Counted from the first letter of the stretch, positions 11,944 through 24,343 are shown. The stretch: 64,000 nt of DNA from Trametes villosa (GCA_002964805.2 PUDQ02000032.1:434001-498000), one strand, 5' to 3'. The notes: generated from the sequence alone by a model not told the origin. Program-made: numbers and translations.

Positions 11944-13217
11944 TGTTGCAAGGATCGTGCCGCCCCCGCGCTGCTTGTAGCTCCGAGTCCGCGCGCTTTT
12001 TCGCTGCAATGTGGCGTGGCGCGCGCGCTGTCGGTGTCACAGGCGGGCATTGTTTGGGAGGCGGTTCGTACGTACGCGCTGTCGGTTTGCGTTGTGTCCC
12101 CTCTTCGTTCTGTTCGTTCGTTCCTTGGCACTTCCGTGCGTTCTTTGTTGTACGTCTGTTGTACGTTTGCTGATAGTGGCTCGGGCTTCGCCGCCGGCTC
12201 CCCTCGGACTGAACCTTCGACCTTCTGTAGTACTTACTGGGGAGCCCGGATATTGTGTTCGCGTTCGCGTTACGTTATGTTGTGTTGTGTCGCTGTGTTC
12301 GTGTGGTGTATCTGTGTAGAGTTTTGTGCGGCTTCAACGCCGACGTATGGTGACGAGATTAAAACCAGTCACAATACCACCACAACAAGTGAATATCCCT
12401 AGAATCAGGGTGTCAATGGGCATTGAACAGGTTTTCACGAGCACAGAACATCCCCTCATGCGCAAGAATCCAACCATAGATGGCTTATTCTTCTCCTATA
12501 CAGATCTTGAAGTTGATGTATTCAGCCATAGTGAATATGGTAATGAGGTTGGCTAGCAAGGGACACCAATATGAATGTGCCTGAACAACAAAGTTGCCGA
12601 CCACTTAGCTATTACTGGTGGCTGAGGCAGTAAGCGATATTAGTTGACAAGAGCCCTCAGGCTATATCATTAATGTGAAGCAACAACTATTGGTCAATGA
12701 GTTGCTTAATTTGATATCTGCTAGCCTGAGTATCACTTGCTGTAGCTAAACAAATGTTCATGTTCTAATGGGCATTCTTTGTTATTCCTTTTATTGACTG
12801 TCACCATCAAGCATACCACTAGCACAATGTTTTGGAAGATGAATATTAGTCAGCAAACCATATGAAGAAGCAGTGTGAGTAACCAAAGTGCTATTTTGTG
12901 CACATACATTGTGTACGTTATAGTCCAGGGCAGCTAATCACTGCTACTTCTATAGAATGGCAACTATTTGCCCAAAACTTACCCAATTTCTTATTCTCTT
13001 GACAAATTAACCCCTTTCAGCTGTAGGAGCAAGAACTGTCATACAATTTTCCAAAATCCCCAAACTGACCAAGTTAAAATTATTTTGGCTGCATCAATTC
13101 TACTAGTGATGGGAATAACCTTCCCAAGATGGTAAATTTGCATATACTGTACCTATACGACCAATCCGGCAGATCACAGGTCACACGGACCCCGCCACGC
13201 TAGAAAGGGGTTGGTGG
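11944..13217. other. Velvet 3' flank passing into AT-rich island
   Basis: The first 400 bases keep host composition and contain T-rich runs with gttcgttcgttc. From about 12350 the sequence turns AT-rich and stays so. A 76-codon open stretch at 12326-12556 plus is not recognised. No gene is supported. Confidence 0.5.
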
Positions 13218-13222
13218 CCCAC

Positions 13223-13876
13223 TGTTACGACCGTGCGGATGGGGGGACCGAGTCGGGGTCGGACTTCGGGGTCGGACCTCGGAGGACGGAGGTCGGGGAT
13301 TGGAGGTTGGAGTCGGGGGTTGGGTCGGACCTGGACTCGGGACGAACGCACAAGGTAAGGACTTCGGCGAGGCTATTAGCAACACCTCGAGTCTAAGTCG
13401 GGTCCTTGACTTCAGACAAGGGTACGGGCGGAGGTCGGAGGTCGGGGGTCGGACGAGCGGATGAGCGGAGGAGATCGGACGAAAGGGAGGGAGGGCGGAG
13501 GAAGTAGATTGAGTGCGGATAAGACACTTTACAACGAGATATACGAACTGAGGAATAGTCTACATCCAGGCGAGTATTTATAGAAGTAATCTAATTGTTC
13601 TGGCGAAACAATAAGGAGCGATGTAAAAGGAAGGAAGTCCGAAAGAGGGAAGTCCAAATACAATAAGCTATTGTCTTCGTCCTTCCGAGTCAATACCGTA
13701 GATAAGGAGCGGAGTAAGTATCGGACATGAGCAGACATGAGCGGACATAGCAGACATGGCGGACATGGTAAGTATGTAGCGGACAAGAGCGGACGTATGG
13801 CGGACAAGAGCGGACAAGAGCGGACCTGGGCGGACATGAGGTCTGAACCTTCGGAGGTGGCGCACGGGATGTAACA
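13223..13876 (-). mobile_element. Solo LTR of Ty3/Gypsy element, copy 1
   Basis: A 654-bp sequence with ends TGTTACGACC and GGGATGTAACA, reverse-complementary to the Gypsy LTR at 31087-31731. It is flanked by a perfect 5-bp direct repeat CCCAC (13218-13222 and 13877-13881). It therefore integrated intact and later lost its internal region by LTR-LTR recombination. The inner part is a run of gccgacc- and cggaca-type near-repeats shared with the other LTRs. Confidence 0.9.
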
Positions 13877-15151
13877 CCCACGTCACAGCAGTCCCTGCCA
13901 TTTTGAGGCTGGCCAAGCCCTGGTCACAGACCAATATTGGTGCTGGAGTGGCCCTGCAGGGCCACCACACAGCTTTTGGTACCAGCCAGTCACAAACTGC
14001 CACCGGTCGTGCCACTTCCATCTGCCTAGTCATAGCTGAAACCCCCTGCTGGATAGGTTGTATAGCTACAGTACAGTTACTGTAAAGATCAGAGCATAGC
14101 GGTGTGTCACACGTCACAAGGCCTGCCGCCCTGCCTCTATTTAACCCCATGTTACTGGTCACAGGTGGCTAGGGCCCTTAGTGCCCACACCACCAGTGAT
14201 TTTGGGCGCCAAAATACCAGATAAGGCAGGTTTGAATGTCTTCGCTACTTCCCACGACCCAACGTGCATCACATGACGCTGGACCCCCGCCGCTATACTC
14301 TGATCTCTACAGTATATGGCATGTTAGACACTAGTACCAATAGCCCAAAGTGAGCATTGGCCACCCAGATGCTCCTTACAAAAATGAAAAATATCACAAG
14401 GCATGGTTCTATCTGTACATCTGCCCAGCACGTACTCATGGGCAACTTTTAAGGCTCCAAAGAATGCAGCTTTGGGAGACCAAGGACTTAACTTGACCCT
14501 AAACTAGGAGTGATGGCCAAAGCCCCATTGATTTTGCTACAGTACCACATAGGCAGTGACTAGGTGCCTGGCACCATGTTACATAGATGTTTGATACACT
14601 TCACAAAACACACAGGGCTGCATTTAAAGTCCTGAAAATCATAGGTTATTCAACTATCAGGAAAGGATGTTAATTGTCTCTTCAATCAGATAGGAAAAAC
14701 AGGTCTGTTGTCAACAATAGCACAGGGTTAAAATCAGCACAACATTGTCATATGTGGCATATAGAGATTCATCAAGTACTTTCTGTGAAGTCCACACATT
14801 GCTATGCCTAAACCCAGGCAAAACACAGTAAATACTGTTTTTCTCAATGGTTTTCTTATGAAGTAGTGCATATCTTTACTCCTTAGCTCTCTGACTGATA
14901 GTCAAGGGCTGCATGTTGTCACAATTACTGCCACTCTATATGGCCTGATTGCTGTGTATCAGTGGGGTTTCTACTACTTGAAGCAAGGCTCATTGGTTTT
15001 TTTTTTTAATTGGGAGAGAAAGGGTCAATACCGGCATGTCCAATTAATAAGGTGTTGCAGAGTTTTTTCTATCATGTATAAACATCTCTCAACACAATGA
15101 AAAGCCACTGTGAAGCATCACATGATTTGAATTTGACAAGAATCCCACTGG
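13877..15151. other. AT-rich repeat-derived DNA, no gene
   Basis: There is no ORF worth calling. The stretch 15010-15060 contains cggcatgtccaattaataag, a fragment of the repeat family also seen near 17127, 17800 and 32600. A run of nine T lies near 15000. Confidence 0.5.
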
Positions 15152-15299
15152 TGTTACATCCTGTGTGCCACCTCCAAAGGTTCCTTAGGTTCGCCGTGTC
15201 TGCTATATGTCCGCTGTATGTCTGCTGATGTCCGCTACGTATCTGCCATGTTCACTTATGTCCAACCTACTTACTCCGCTCCTTATCTATAGTATTGAA

Positions 15300-15527
15300 T
15301 GTTAACTTTCGAGGCGCGGGGGCGGCATTGAGCAATAACACTCAGTCGTGTTTGGCCAGAGACAAGCGAGGAGAGCGCGGGGAGGGCGAGTAAAGCGGGG
15401 AAGTCTCCTTGCAAATGCGTACCGTACACATTCCAGGAGCGCGGTACTTAAAGACGCATATCTAATCGTAATCGAATCACTCGGAGATAACCGAGTGTAA
15501 TCGCTCGATGAGCGCCAAAAGCCAACA
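15300..15527 (+). mobile_element. Small nested solo LTR (228 bp)
   Basis: The ends are TGTTAACTTTCG and AAAAGCCAACA, the TG..CA inverted ends of LTRs. It is flanked by a perfect TTGAA duplication (15295-15299 and 15528-15532). The surrounding Gypsy LTR has a single ttga at this point in its intact copy, which proves insertion. A second copy lies at 20479-20695. No internal region of this element is in the window, so its superfamily is open (Copia, Gypsy or a TRIM). Confidence 0.85.
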
Positions 15528-15965
15528 TTGAACTGGAAGGACGAAGACAATAGCTTATTGTATTTGGACTTTCCTCTTTTGGACTTCCTTTTACATTGTT
15601 TTTTATCGTCTTGTAGGAACAATTAGATTACTGTTATAAATACTCGCCTGGATGTAGACTGTTCCTCAGTTTGTATATCTTGCTATAAAGTGTCTTATCT
15701 GCACTCAATGTCACAACTTCTACGCCCTGGTTATCACCTGACCGCACCTTATAATTCTCTCATAATAGCCTGGCCCAGGTATATAAGGCTCTTATACACC
15801 TGGGGAAAAGTTTGCAACAAATCTACCTCCTCCGCATTCCTTCCCTCTTGTCCAATCTCCTCCGCTCCTCCGCCCTCCAACCTCTGACATCCGCCCGTAC
15901 CCTTTTCCCAAATCAAGAACATGACTGGGACTCGAGGTGTTGCTAGAGCCTCACCGAGGTCCTTA

Positions 15966-16662
15966 CAGTCAAATATGGCTCCTCGGAACAGCCAAATCGT
16001 ATTGGGCGGCTCCTTCTGGTCTACCTTCCCTTCCTGTAGACCGGACGGGGTGTTCATATGCTTCTATGTTCAATGCATCTTCTCCCGGCCTTTTTATGTG
16101 ATGGGGAGCAGTTTCCAACAAGATCAACATGCATCTTGTCGAAAGCTCGTTATCAGCGCTGTATGGTTCCTCGGGACAGGCGCTTACAGGGCAAGATTTA
16201 CCTGGAAAGGAAGGAAGAACAACGAATCCCATCTTATCAGTGGATGCCGAGGGTTGTCGCTTGCTAGAAATGGTAATAATTCCAATAAACACCCGTCCCG
16301 AAGGATGCACAGAATGCCCTCCTTTGCAAAGCAGATGAGGACGTCCCCTGAGATAATATATTCAAAGAAGACACTCAAACATCTCTTTGTATGCTAGTGC
16401 ACCCTTGGGATTAAACCTGTGAATTTCAGAGCTTTCGAGGGCAATGGTGATGCGAAGTGTTCTCAGACATGCCTTTACCGGAGGAAAGTGTCCATATCCC
16501 TGCTGCCACCTGCATTCCCGGACACCCATAAAATTCGGGGTAGTAGCTAGGAGCTACTTGAATATATTTGTGGTCACTAGAACACCCAGAGAAGTGGGAG
16601 GAAGCTGGGAAAAGTCGAGTGTCCCGAGGAACCATAGTGTCCCAAGGAGCCATATATGACTG
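15966..16662. mobile_element. TA-flanked MITE with CAGTCA termini (pogo/Tc1-mariner type)
   Basis: A 697-bp insert inside the Gypsy LTR. It starts CAGTCAAATATGGCTCC and ends GGAGCCATATATGACTG, near-perfect terminal inverted repeats, with TA on each side (15964-15965 and 16663-16664). The outer TIR is followed by sub-repeats of ggttcctcgggac type. No transposase is encoded, so it is a non-autonomous element, presumably moved by a pogo- or Tc1-type transposase elsewhere. Confidence 0.85.
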
Positions 16663-16809
16663 TACCTTGCGCGTTTGTCCTGAGTCCAGGTCCAACCTGA
16701 CCCCATCTTCAACCTCCAATCTCCACCCTCTGACCTTTGAGATTCAACCCTGGAAGTCCAAACCCTACTCGGTCCCCCGATCTGTACGGTCGTAACAACT
16801 GGCAACACC

Positions 16810-18075
16810 ATGTTGATTTGAATCTACTTGTTTTCTGTATGTAATGAAGAGTCCTATGTACATTGCTTTTCCCAATGTGTAAGTATTGAGCACTCCTAGT
16901 ACTTCTTAGCAAATGTTTTTTGGCCTTACTAAGGCTAAAGAATATCAAGTATTACATACAAAGGGTAGGCAGATTTGAATCAACATTGTGTTGTCAGTGA
17001 ATCTTGTATCTGAACACATGGAGATATCTTCATCACAGCCACACAGTGCAATGCTTGATGTTAGCTATTTAGTATACTTAGGGGTATTGATATACAAATT
17101 AAATTCTTTGCAAAACCTCATCAATCGGACATGCCAGTATTGACCCTCTACACCCAAGTCCACAGATGGTTGTGATGCTCCTGAAGGCTGCATAAATTCT
17201 TGCACTGAAAGAAGAAGTCAACTAGAACCTGAGTGACGAGAACTATAACCTAGACATCAAGGTGCAGAAGTTTGCCACTGTGGGAATTGTCTGCAAAATA
17301 ATCACCCATCAGATGATTGTTGTGACTCTCAAAATGGTTTGTCCTACCCTGTACTTTATTAATGGGGATCCTGAGCAGCTCAGAAATAGCTAGAGCTCTA
17401 GCACGTGACCACCGCACCCTGAACTTGTGTGTGCTAAGGTAAGATGCAAGGTAACTGAGGAATTTGATGCCTGCATTGCCTTTCTTCTTCACACTGATGG
17501 TGTAATGTTTGGCAAAGGCTTTAAAATGGGCTTGTTCTTGACAGAATAGCCCATGGGCTTCGTTGTAGTTGACATCATCTTTTAGGTTAGAGCAGAATGG
17601 AGCTTACAGTCACATGCACAGTTGCACAAGCTGGCTGCAAACTCCATTGGGGTCTGACCCCTTTGGGATGCTAAACATTGTGGTATCAAGGGAGTTATGC
17701 CAAGCCTGCCAAACATGATAGAGGCAATGCAGGAGTACAATGTCTGGGAATAGAGTGGATGGCACATGGCACTTACAAACATCACTTGGGGGTAGAGGGC
17801 CAACACTGGCATGTCCAATTGATGAGGTTTTGCAAAGAATTGAGATCCTATATCAATACCTCTAAGTATGCTGAATAGCTAACATAGAGCATTGCACTGT
17901 GTGGGTTCGAGAAAGGGGCTTCATGTACCTCCATATGTAAAAGTTCAAGACCTACGGACAACATCCTGTTGATTTGGACCTACTCCTTAGGCCAAAAGAC
18001 ATTTGCTAAAGAGTACCAGAAGTGCTAAATATCTCACACATAAGTCAAGCAATGTACACTGGACACTCTGATTGA
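16810..18075. repeat. Inverted repeat pair, about 300-bp arms
   Basis: The stretches about 16810-17160 and 17780-18075 are imperfect reverse complements. Anchors are ggacatgccagtattgaccc (17127) against ggccaacactggcatgtcc (about 17799), and cacacagtgcaatgcttgat (17040) against gagcattgcactgtgtggg (17886). The 600-bp centre has no coding sign. The same family recurs once after the Gypsy element, near 32440-32680. It looks like a non-autonomous DNA element; exact ends and target duplication were not found. Confidence 0.6.
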
Positions 18076-18499
18076 GTGAGTATTCATGTCCCTTTGCCGC
18101 AATTGTCTTATTAGAGAACATTTTCTACAGCATTGTGAGCAATTGATTTGATTTTTGGCATCTAATTGAAGGAGTATTTCAGCCTTGCTTACTGATAATT
18201 GAACACTCTGGCATGGAAGGGCTGGCCTTACTGACTATATCTCCGGATGTTTGAACACTAGTATTGCTCAAGCTTCTTATGATGGTTTTATCTCCTTTCT
18301 TGCTCATTATGCTGGCTTATTCAGCAGAATGGCTTGGAAATTGACATTTTCAAGTCATAGAATTTTATTAGTAGAAACAGTCTCACAAGACTGGAAATTT
18401 CCCTAGTGTAGCAGATATATATTAGATGCAGTTGTAGATTTGAGGAATTGACTTGGTTTGCTATCTCCACTGTTGGCAGTTGCATAGTGATTGACAACT
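18076..18499. other. AT-rich DNA, nothing recognised
   Basis: No gene, RNA or clear terminal repeat was seen. Confidence 0.4.
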
Positions 18500-18935
18500 T
18501 GGATGTAGGGGTATTTTTATATATATATTCCCTGCAGGAACACTCAATCAGCATATCAACAATGGTTTGATTTATTGGCTTGTTATATACAGCAGCTGGT
18601 CTAACACTACTAATGGTTTCAAGGACTGTAACTATGTTTGGGATATTAAGCGTGCACTATTAGACAGATCTTAAAAAGCTGAATCTGATGATATATATCA
18701 CTATAGGGGTTTGCGCAAAGAACTAAGATGTAAGCCAGCAAAGCTCAATGTGGCTGAACTGTGGCACTAATGGGGAATTGTTGCTCTAATTGTGAGTGCT
18801 ATAGTGGATATTACATCATACGTTCTACATGGTGTGTTCCTACTCATAGATAGTTTCCTGCCAACACTTGTTTCACTTAATTTGAACCACCTGAGCTCGA
18901 GATACAAAGGGATTTGTGTGAAGAGCCAAACAAGA

Positions 18936-18988
18936 CCAAAGCTGATGGCAGGGAAGGCAGATTCCGCGTTCCCTGCCATCAGCTTTGG
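18936..18988. repeat. Perfect 20-bp hairpin in the left arm
   Basis: The stem 18936-18955 (ccaaagctgatggcagggaa) pairs perfectly with 18969-18988; the loop is 13 nt (ggcagattccgcg). It is GC-rich in an AT-rich setting and sits at the same place as the hairpin at 24344-24401 in the other arm. Confidence 0.9.
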
Positions 18989-19560
18989 CTTTATTTGTTC
19001 TCAGACACAGCTCACATTATTGCCCCCTCCTTTATTCTTTTGGCCACTGCTCCTCCAGTACTGCTCCATATGGCATGTGTCATATACCGTTAGGAAGGTG
19101 CTCCTGCACTTTACAACATGAGGATATTGAGATATACTAATGACCATTATGTTTTCTACAATACTTCATTGGAAGGACACATAAATCACTTACTCAGCCT
19201 GTACAGCAGTGTACAGTCAATTTGAATTGTTCACTAGAATTTCATTTGACCCTGCTCATGACTGCAGTGTATATCTTTGCTCTATAATGCACTAACGGTC
19301 AAGGCCTATGTGATTTGATTGTCTCTGTAGCTTTATAATCCCCTGTTATGGAGCTAAAGTGGTGTCACTCCATTTGAAGCAGTGCTAGCACCCAAGTGCC
19401 TGGCTAAATGTTCTTGAAGAAATGGGCGCTTTTTGGCAATTTTTGACCACAGCTCATTCAATGTCTGTTCAAACCACAAGTGCAGTATATTGTTGGGAAG
19501 GTAATTTTGAGGGCCGTCTAATGATGGCATGCAATCCCAGCCTGTATTATCACGGTGTCT

Positions 19561-19648
19561 GGTATTTTGCAAAAGATCACCTATAAGCACCTAGCGAGAG
19601 CCATGGTATTTTGCAAAAGATCACCTATAAGCACCTAGCGAGAGCCAT
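19561..19648 (+). repeat. 44-bp tandem duplication
   Basis: Two identical copies, 19561-19604 and 19605-19648, begin ggtattttgcaaaagatcac. The matching place in the opposite arm (near 23660-23700) has one copy, so the duplication happened after the arms formed. Confidence 0.92.
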
Positions 19649-20478
19649 GGTGAATAATGTATTGCTCATATCTCCTCCAGTCCTAAACTGAATTGCATAT
19701 GCTATATACCATTAGGAAGCTGGTTTCAAGCTCTATATGGTTGGGGTACATCTGCTCAGCTTAAGCCTTTTATGCCCTATGATTATGCAAGCTTTTATCT
19801 CTCATGATTCAATAAGCACCCAGGGGGGGATTGACTGTGGTACTGTGTTGTAAAGAATTTAGCATATGTGAACAAACATTTTTAATATCGGTAAAGCCAC
19901 TAATTATGTTGTTGTGGCATGCTCACACTGCAGTACATCATGACCGGAGTATAATGGCGACTAATGGCTAACTAATCTCAAAATGGAATAATGTCATATC
20001 ACTAGTATTGCCATGCTCAGATGGGATAATCAACATGTTTGCCCCTTAAAGAAGCATTGTTACCATACCTCCTGGCTTTGAATGGTGGTTTGGGGAGCAG
20101 CTGCCCATGCTGTGCCACCTAGGGTTACGCAAGCGCCCAGCAGTGAGCATTAGAGCCAGGTTAGCAAGCAGTTAGAGTGGCTGTGTGCATGATCTAGGCT
20201 CTAACCCTGAAGTGTCTAGCGGGCTGAGACCCTAACCCTAGGTTTGTATGTGGAAGTTCTATCTGGCGCTTACTTCAAATCCAATGATTTGTCAACTGAG
20301 TTTGAAAATATTTTCTCATGGGGTCGACTTGACATCACACATTTTGGCTAGAAGCTCACCCCATAAGAAATGATTTCTTCGTTCCGCATCAATCGTAATT
20401 GTCAGTGATAGCTGCACAAGGTTGGAAGTGTTTGTCTGCTGCCTTGGTGCCCATAGCTAAGATTCAGTGTCTGAGAAG

Positions 20479-20695
20479 TGTTAACTTTCGAGGCACGGGG
20501 GCGGCATCGAGCAACGACACTCAGTCGTGTTTGGCCAGAGACGAGCGAGAAGGGCGAGTAGAACGGGGGAGTCTCCTTGCAAACGTGTACCGTACACATT
20601 CCAGGAGCGCGGTACTTAAAGACGTGTATCTAATTGTAATCGGATCACTCGGAGATAACCGAGCGTAATCGCTCGATGAGCGCTAAAAGCCAACA
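20479..20695 (+). mobile_element. Small solo LTR, second copy (217 bp)
   Basis: It starts TGTTAACTTTCG and ends AAAAGCCAACA, and is collinear with 15300-15527. The flanks are agaag (left) and acaag (right), a 5-bp target duplication with one difference. It sits in the centre of the large inverted duplication. Confidence 0.85.
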
Positions 20696-21137
20696 ACAAG
20701 ATTCCCTGAAAGGTCCGTGGTGTAGTCAGTGTGAGTCCCGCGATCCGAGGTAGACTCTTTAGGCGTGAACAGCATCTCAGTTTTTTGCTCTCATTTCCGT
20801 GCTCATGCCTGACGCTTGACCCCCAGCTTCGACCTTTCGCCCTCGCCTTCACCTCACGACTGTATGCGCTCGTTCCCGATCTTGCTCTCAACTTTGTCTC
20901 GTCTCTGCTGACTCGCATCTCTTGCAACTTAGCTACCAGCACATTGCTGGTGGTTGAGTGACTCTCTATTGTGTCTAGGCGAGCTCACTGCTTTACATTG
21001 TTCTCTGCTTCTCTCCGTGCTACCCGAGACCCTTGCTGCATCGCTAGCTCTCAATCACCCGGGGAGTACACCGCATCATCAGTGGCCAATAAATGAGTTT
21101 TATGACATTTGTTGTGAGTAGAATTAACTGTGTCTGC

Positions 21138-21390
21138 AGACCACAGAACTATCAGAAGCTCTTCAATCTTTGACACACCTCTGCCCGCAACTTTGTCAAG
21201 CGCATTTTTGGGGTCATCAAGTGCCGCTTTTGCCTTATGGTTGTTGCAGACAAGTACTCCTTGAAGACCCAGTCTAAGATTGTCCATGCACTGTCTCCTG
21301 CACAACTTGATCCACATCCATGACCCAGGAGATCTTGACAAAGCTACACAAGAAGAGCTTGCATGCACACCAAATATTGCAGTTCTAGCG
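21138..21390 (+). pseudogene. PIF/Harbinger (DDE_Tnp_4) transposase relic
   Basis: Translation gives RPQNYQKLFNL, a stop, HTSARNFVKRIFGVIKCRF and then KYSLKTQSKIVHALS. This is the conserved C-terminal block of PIF/Harbinger transposases (RPQNxxELFNLRHAxARNVVERIFGVxKRRF). A TGA replaces the expected Arg codon after FNL, and a frameshift follows before LLHNLIHIHDPGDLDKAT. The catalytic Asp regions upstream are not recognisable. It is clearly dead. Confidence 0.75.
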
Positions 21391-21562
21391 GGTTTTGGAG
21401 GTAATATTACAGCGGCGCAGCATGATGATGCAGCATCAAGGTAGGATAACACTACTACATGGATGTGGGCGGACTGTGTGGTAGGGCATGATTATAATGT
21501 GTACGTGATAGAAGGAGAGCGAGGATAAAAGAGCAGGGATGCGAAAATAGGCGGAAAATTAT

Positions 21563-22845
21563 CTAAAAAGACTCTAAAATGTCAGCAAGGAAATCTTTGC
21601 AGATATCAGGGTCTTTAATAGCAAGATAGCTGTCACAGACAGCAATGTCCTTTGTGAAGAGACAGAGGGCCTTGATCCGGTCTGCCTGGGTGAGCGACTT
21701 GTCTGAAGCGACCTTTGTGATTGTGCAGGCACATCAGGTTGGGGTTGCAATCTTGGTGGCTGCAGTACTGAAAAAAGATGCCACTGTTACACCCCGTGCG
21801 ACCTACAGCACTTACCATCCATTGTATCCTCCGGTTTGCTAGAAATCTCCAGCGCCTCAGTCTCCATCTCTTCCACCGCCCCTTCACGAGTAGTAATGTC
21901 AGATAGCGAAGAACATGTAATCAATATACCGCACACCTTCGGTTGAGTCCTGAGCCACAAGTGCGCTACTCCCAGTCCAGTAGCGGGTATACTCTGCAAC
22001 CGAAGGAAGAGAGGGTTTTGCCATTGCCTTGCATGGTAGTTCAGGCTGATAGGCTGAACCGTCTGATTCATCATCGCTACTGGGCGTAAGAGCCCCAGTA
22101 TGCTCTGTGTCTATGGAGCGAGAGTCAGCTGCATATCACTGGTAAAAAAAAAATCAAACCTTCAGCATTGCCGCCATCTTCATCACCAGACTTCTCCAAC
22201 TCGGGTGTCGGTGATAACCTGGGACGCTTATGTGCAAGTCTCTCACTGCATCCTCAGGTTCTTCCTCAGGAGACTCAGATCCCTTGGGATCAGGAGTCGG
22301 AGAGCTTGTACTTGTGGGTTGGTATGGATCCTGCAGCTGAAGATGCTGCATGTTTCGCACATGGCCTTTGTGAATTGTTCCTGCAAGCGCTGTTACACAG
22401 TCTGAGACATACAAACAACATGTCAACATATCAAGGCTAGTTACCAGCGGTCTCCTTCCCTTCTGAGAACCATAGCATGTCAGACGTAAACTTGCCAATT
22501 ATCAAACATGGACTTACTCCTGAGCTTGCGGCCACTAGAAGTGGACAGACGCGTTGCCAGCGCACGCTTGCCTAAAAAAATAGGTTAGTATTGTCATACA
22601 ATACAAAACGATACTTAAAACTTACAGCGCAAGTTCCTGGACGGGCTGTCGGGTTCATTGTTGTCGCTGCCCTCTTCGTCGCTGCCATTTTCATCATCTT
22701 CCTCAGCTTTGATCGCACCGGTACGCACATGGACTCCAGGGAAGAAGACCTGGACCTTCTCGCATGACTCGGTCCAGCGCGTCTGTGCCTCCATGCGTGC
22801 GGTCGAGTCGTCATGTCCAGAAGCGAGATCCCAGGGGTCCAAAGC
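21563..22845 (-). pseudogene. Probable companion gene of the Harbinger-type element, decayed
   Basis: On the opposite strand to the transposase relic. The last exon reads DKSLTQADRIKALCLFTKDI then AVCDSYLAIKDPDICKDFLA and ends DILESF, with the stop at 21563. Upstream exons include MDPWDLASGHDDSTARMEAQ, an acidic Glu/Asp stretch and LATRLSTSSGRKLRS. Splice-like signals separate them, but I could not thread an intact frame. PIF/Harbinger elements usually carry a second, DNA-binding ORF; that this is it is inferred from position and orientation. Confidence 0.5.
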
Positions 22846-24343
22846 AAGTCACTCATCAGAGTCGGGCACCTGGTATGTAATGGCGCTGAGAAGGGTGTTA
22901 CAATTGATGAGGAACAAAGAAATCGTTTCTTATGGGGTGAGCTCCCAGCCAAAATGTGTGACGCCAAGTCGACCCCGTGGGAAAATATTTTCTAACTCAG
23001 CTAACAAATCATTACATCTGAAACAGGCGCCATATAGAACTTCCACATACAAACCTGGGGTTAGGGTCACAATCCATTAGAAACTCTAGGGTTAGAGACT
23101 AGATCATGCACACAGCCACTCTGACTGCTGTTCTAGCCTTCATCTAATGCTCATCAGTGGGCGCCTGTGTAACCCTAGGTGGCACAGCATGGGCAGTGAC
23201 TCTGCCAACCACTATGCAGAGCAGCAGAGGGTGCTAACAATGCTTTTATAAGGGGTATAGGCATTAATTACATATCAGGAGTACAGCAGTAATGGTGACA
23301 TAGCATCCTTCCATACTGAGATTATGTAGCCTTTCTTCACAACCATACCCCCGTTACAATACACTGAGGTGTGACCTTGCTACAACAGCTTGATTGATAA
23401 CTGTATTAACACCTAACACTGCCTCCTCATATATACTGAGGTCCCTAAGACACAGTACTACTGTTAATGCCTCTCTGGCTGCTCATTTAACAATGAGATA
23501 TCAAATTGTGCACAATCATGGAGCCTTAAGGCTATTCTGAATTTTGAAAGGATGTACCCTGATCAGTTAGAGCTTGAAACCAGCTTTCCAATGGTATATA
23601 ACACATGCATTTCAGATGCAAATTGGAGGAGATATGGACCATGCATTGCCCACTGTCTCTCACTGGGTGCTTATACGTGATCATTTGCCACATACTGGCA
23701 GCAGTGATGACTTAGGTCAGAGCTGAAAACCACCATTAGATAGACCTCAAAAATGCTTTCCTAACGGTATACTGCACTTTTTTGAGCAAAAAATGAATGT
23801 GCTGTGGCTAAAAACCTGTAAGAAGATCTAGGCTTTTGAGTGCTAGCATTGTTTCAAATGGAGTAGAAACCGCTTTAGCGCGATAATCAGAGGGTATTGG
23901 GCCACAGAAACAATCACATCATGTAGCCCTTGACCATAGGTGTATTAAGGAGCAAATATATATACTATTTAGTAAGGAGATTACTGTGTGAACAGCAATT
24001 TACTGCTTTTTTGCTTGGTGGTTTAAAGGGACAGAGGGGTGCTTGTATCAATTACACCCCTTGATACTTTCCAGACCTGAGCAGGGTCTAATGATAGATA
24101 CTAATCAGTTCAAATTGACTGTACACTGTTACAGGCTGAGTAAGCGACTTATGTGTCCTTCTAATAAGGTTTTATAGAGGAGATGATGGTCATTAATATA
24201 TGTCAATACCCCCATCATGTAGAGCTTATGAGCACCTTCCTAACGGTATATGACACATGCCTTTTGGACCAAGACTGGAGGAGCAGTGACCAAAAGAACT
24301 AGAGGAGGGGGCAATAATGTAAGCTATGGCTAAGAACAAACAA

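Larger units (their letters stand above)
15152..16797 (+). mobile_element. Solo LTR of Ty3/Gypsy element, copy 2, with two nested insertions
   Basis: Same LTR family, more diverged. It begins TGTTACATCC at 15152, ends CGGTCGTAACA at 16797 and is flanked by the perfect 5-bp repeat ACTGG (15147-15151 and 16798-16802). It is split by a small LTR (15300-15527) and by a TIR element (15966-16662). With those removed it is about the length of the intact LTR. Many C-to-T type differences from the 3' LTR at 31087 suggest it is older. Confidence 0.88.
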
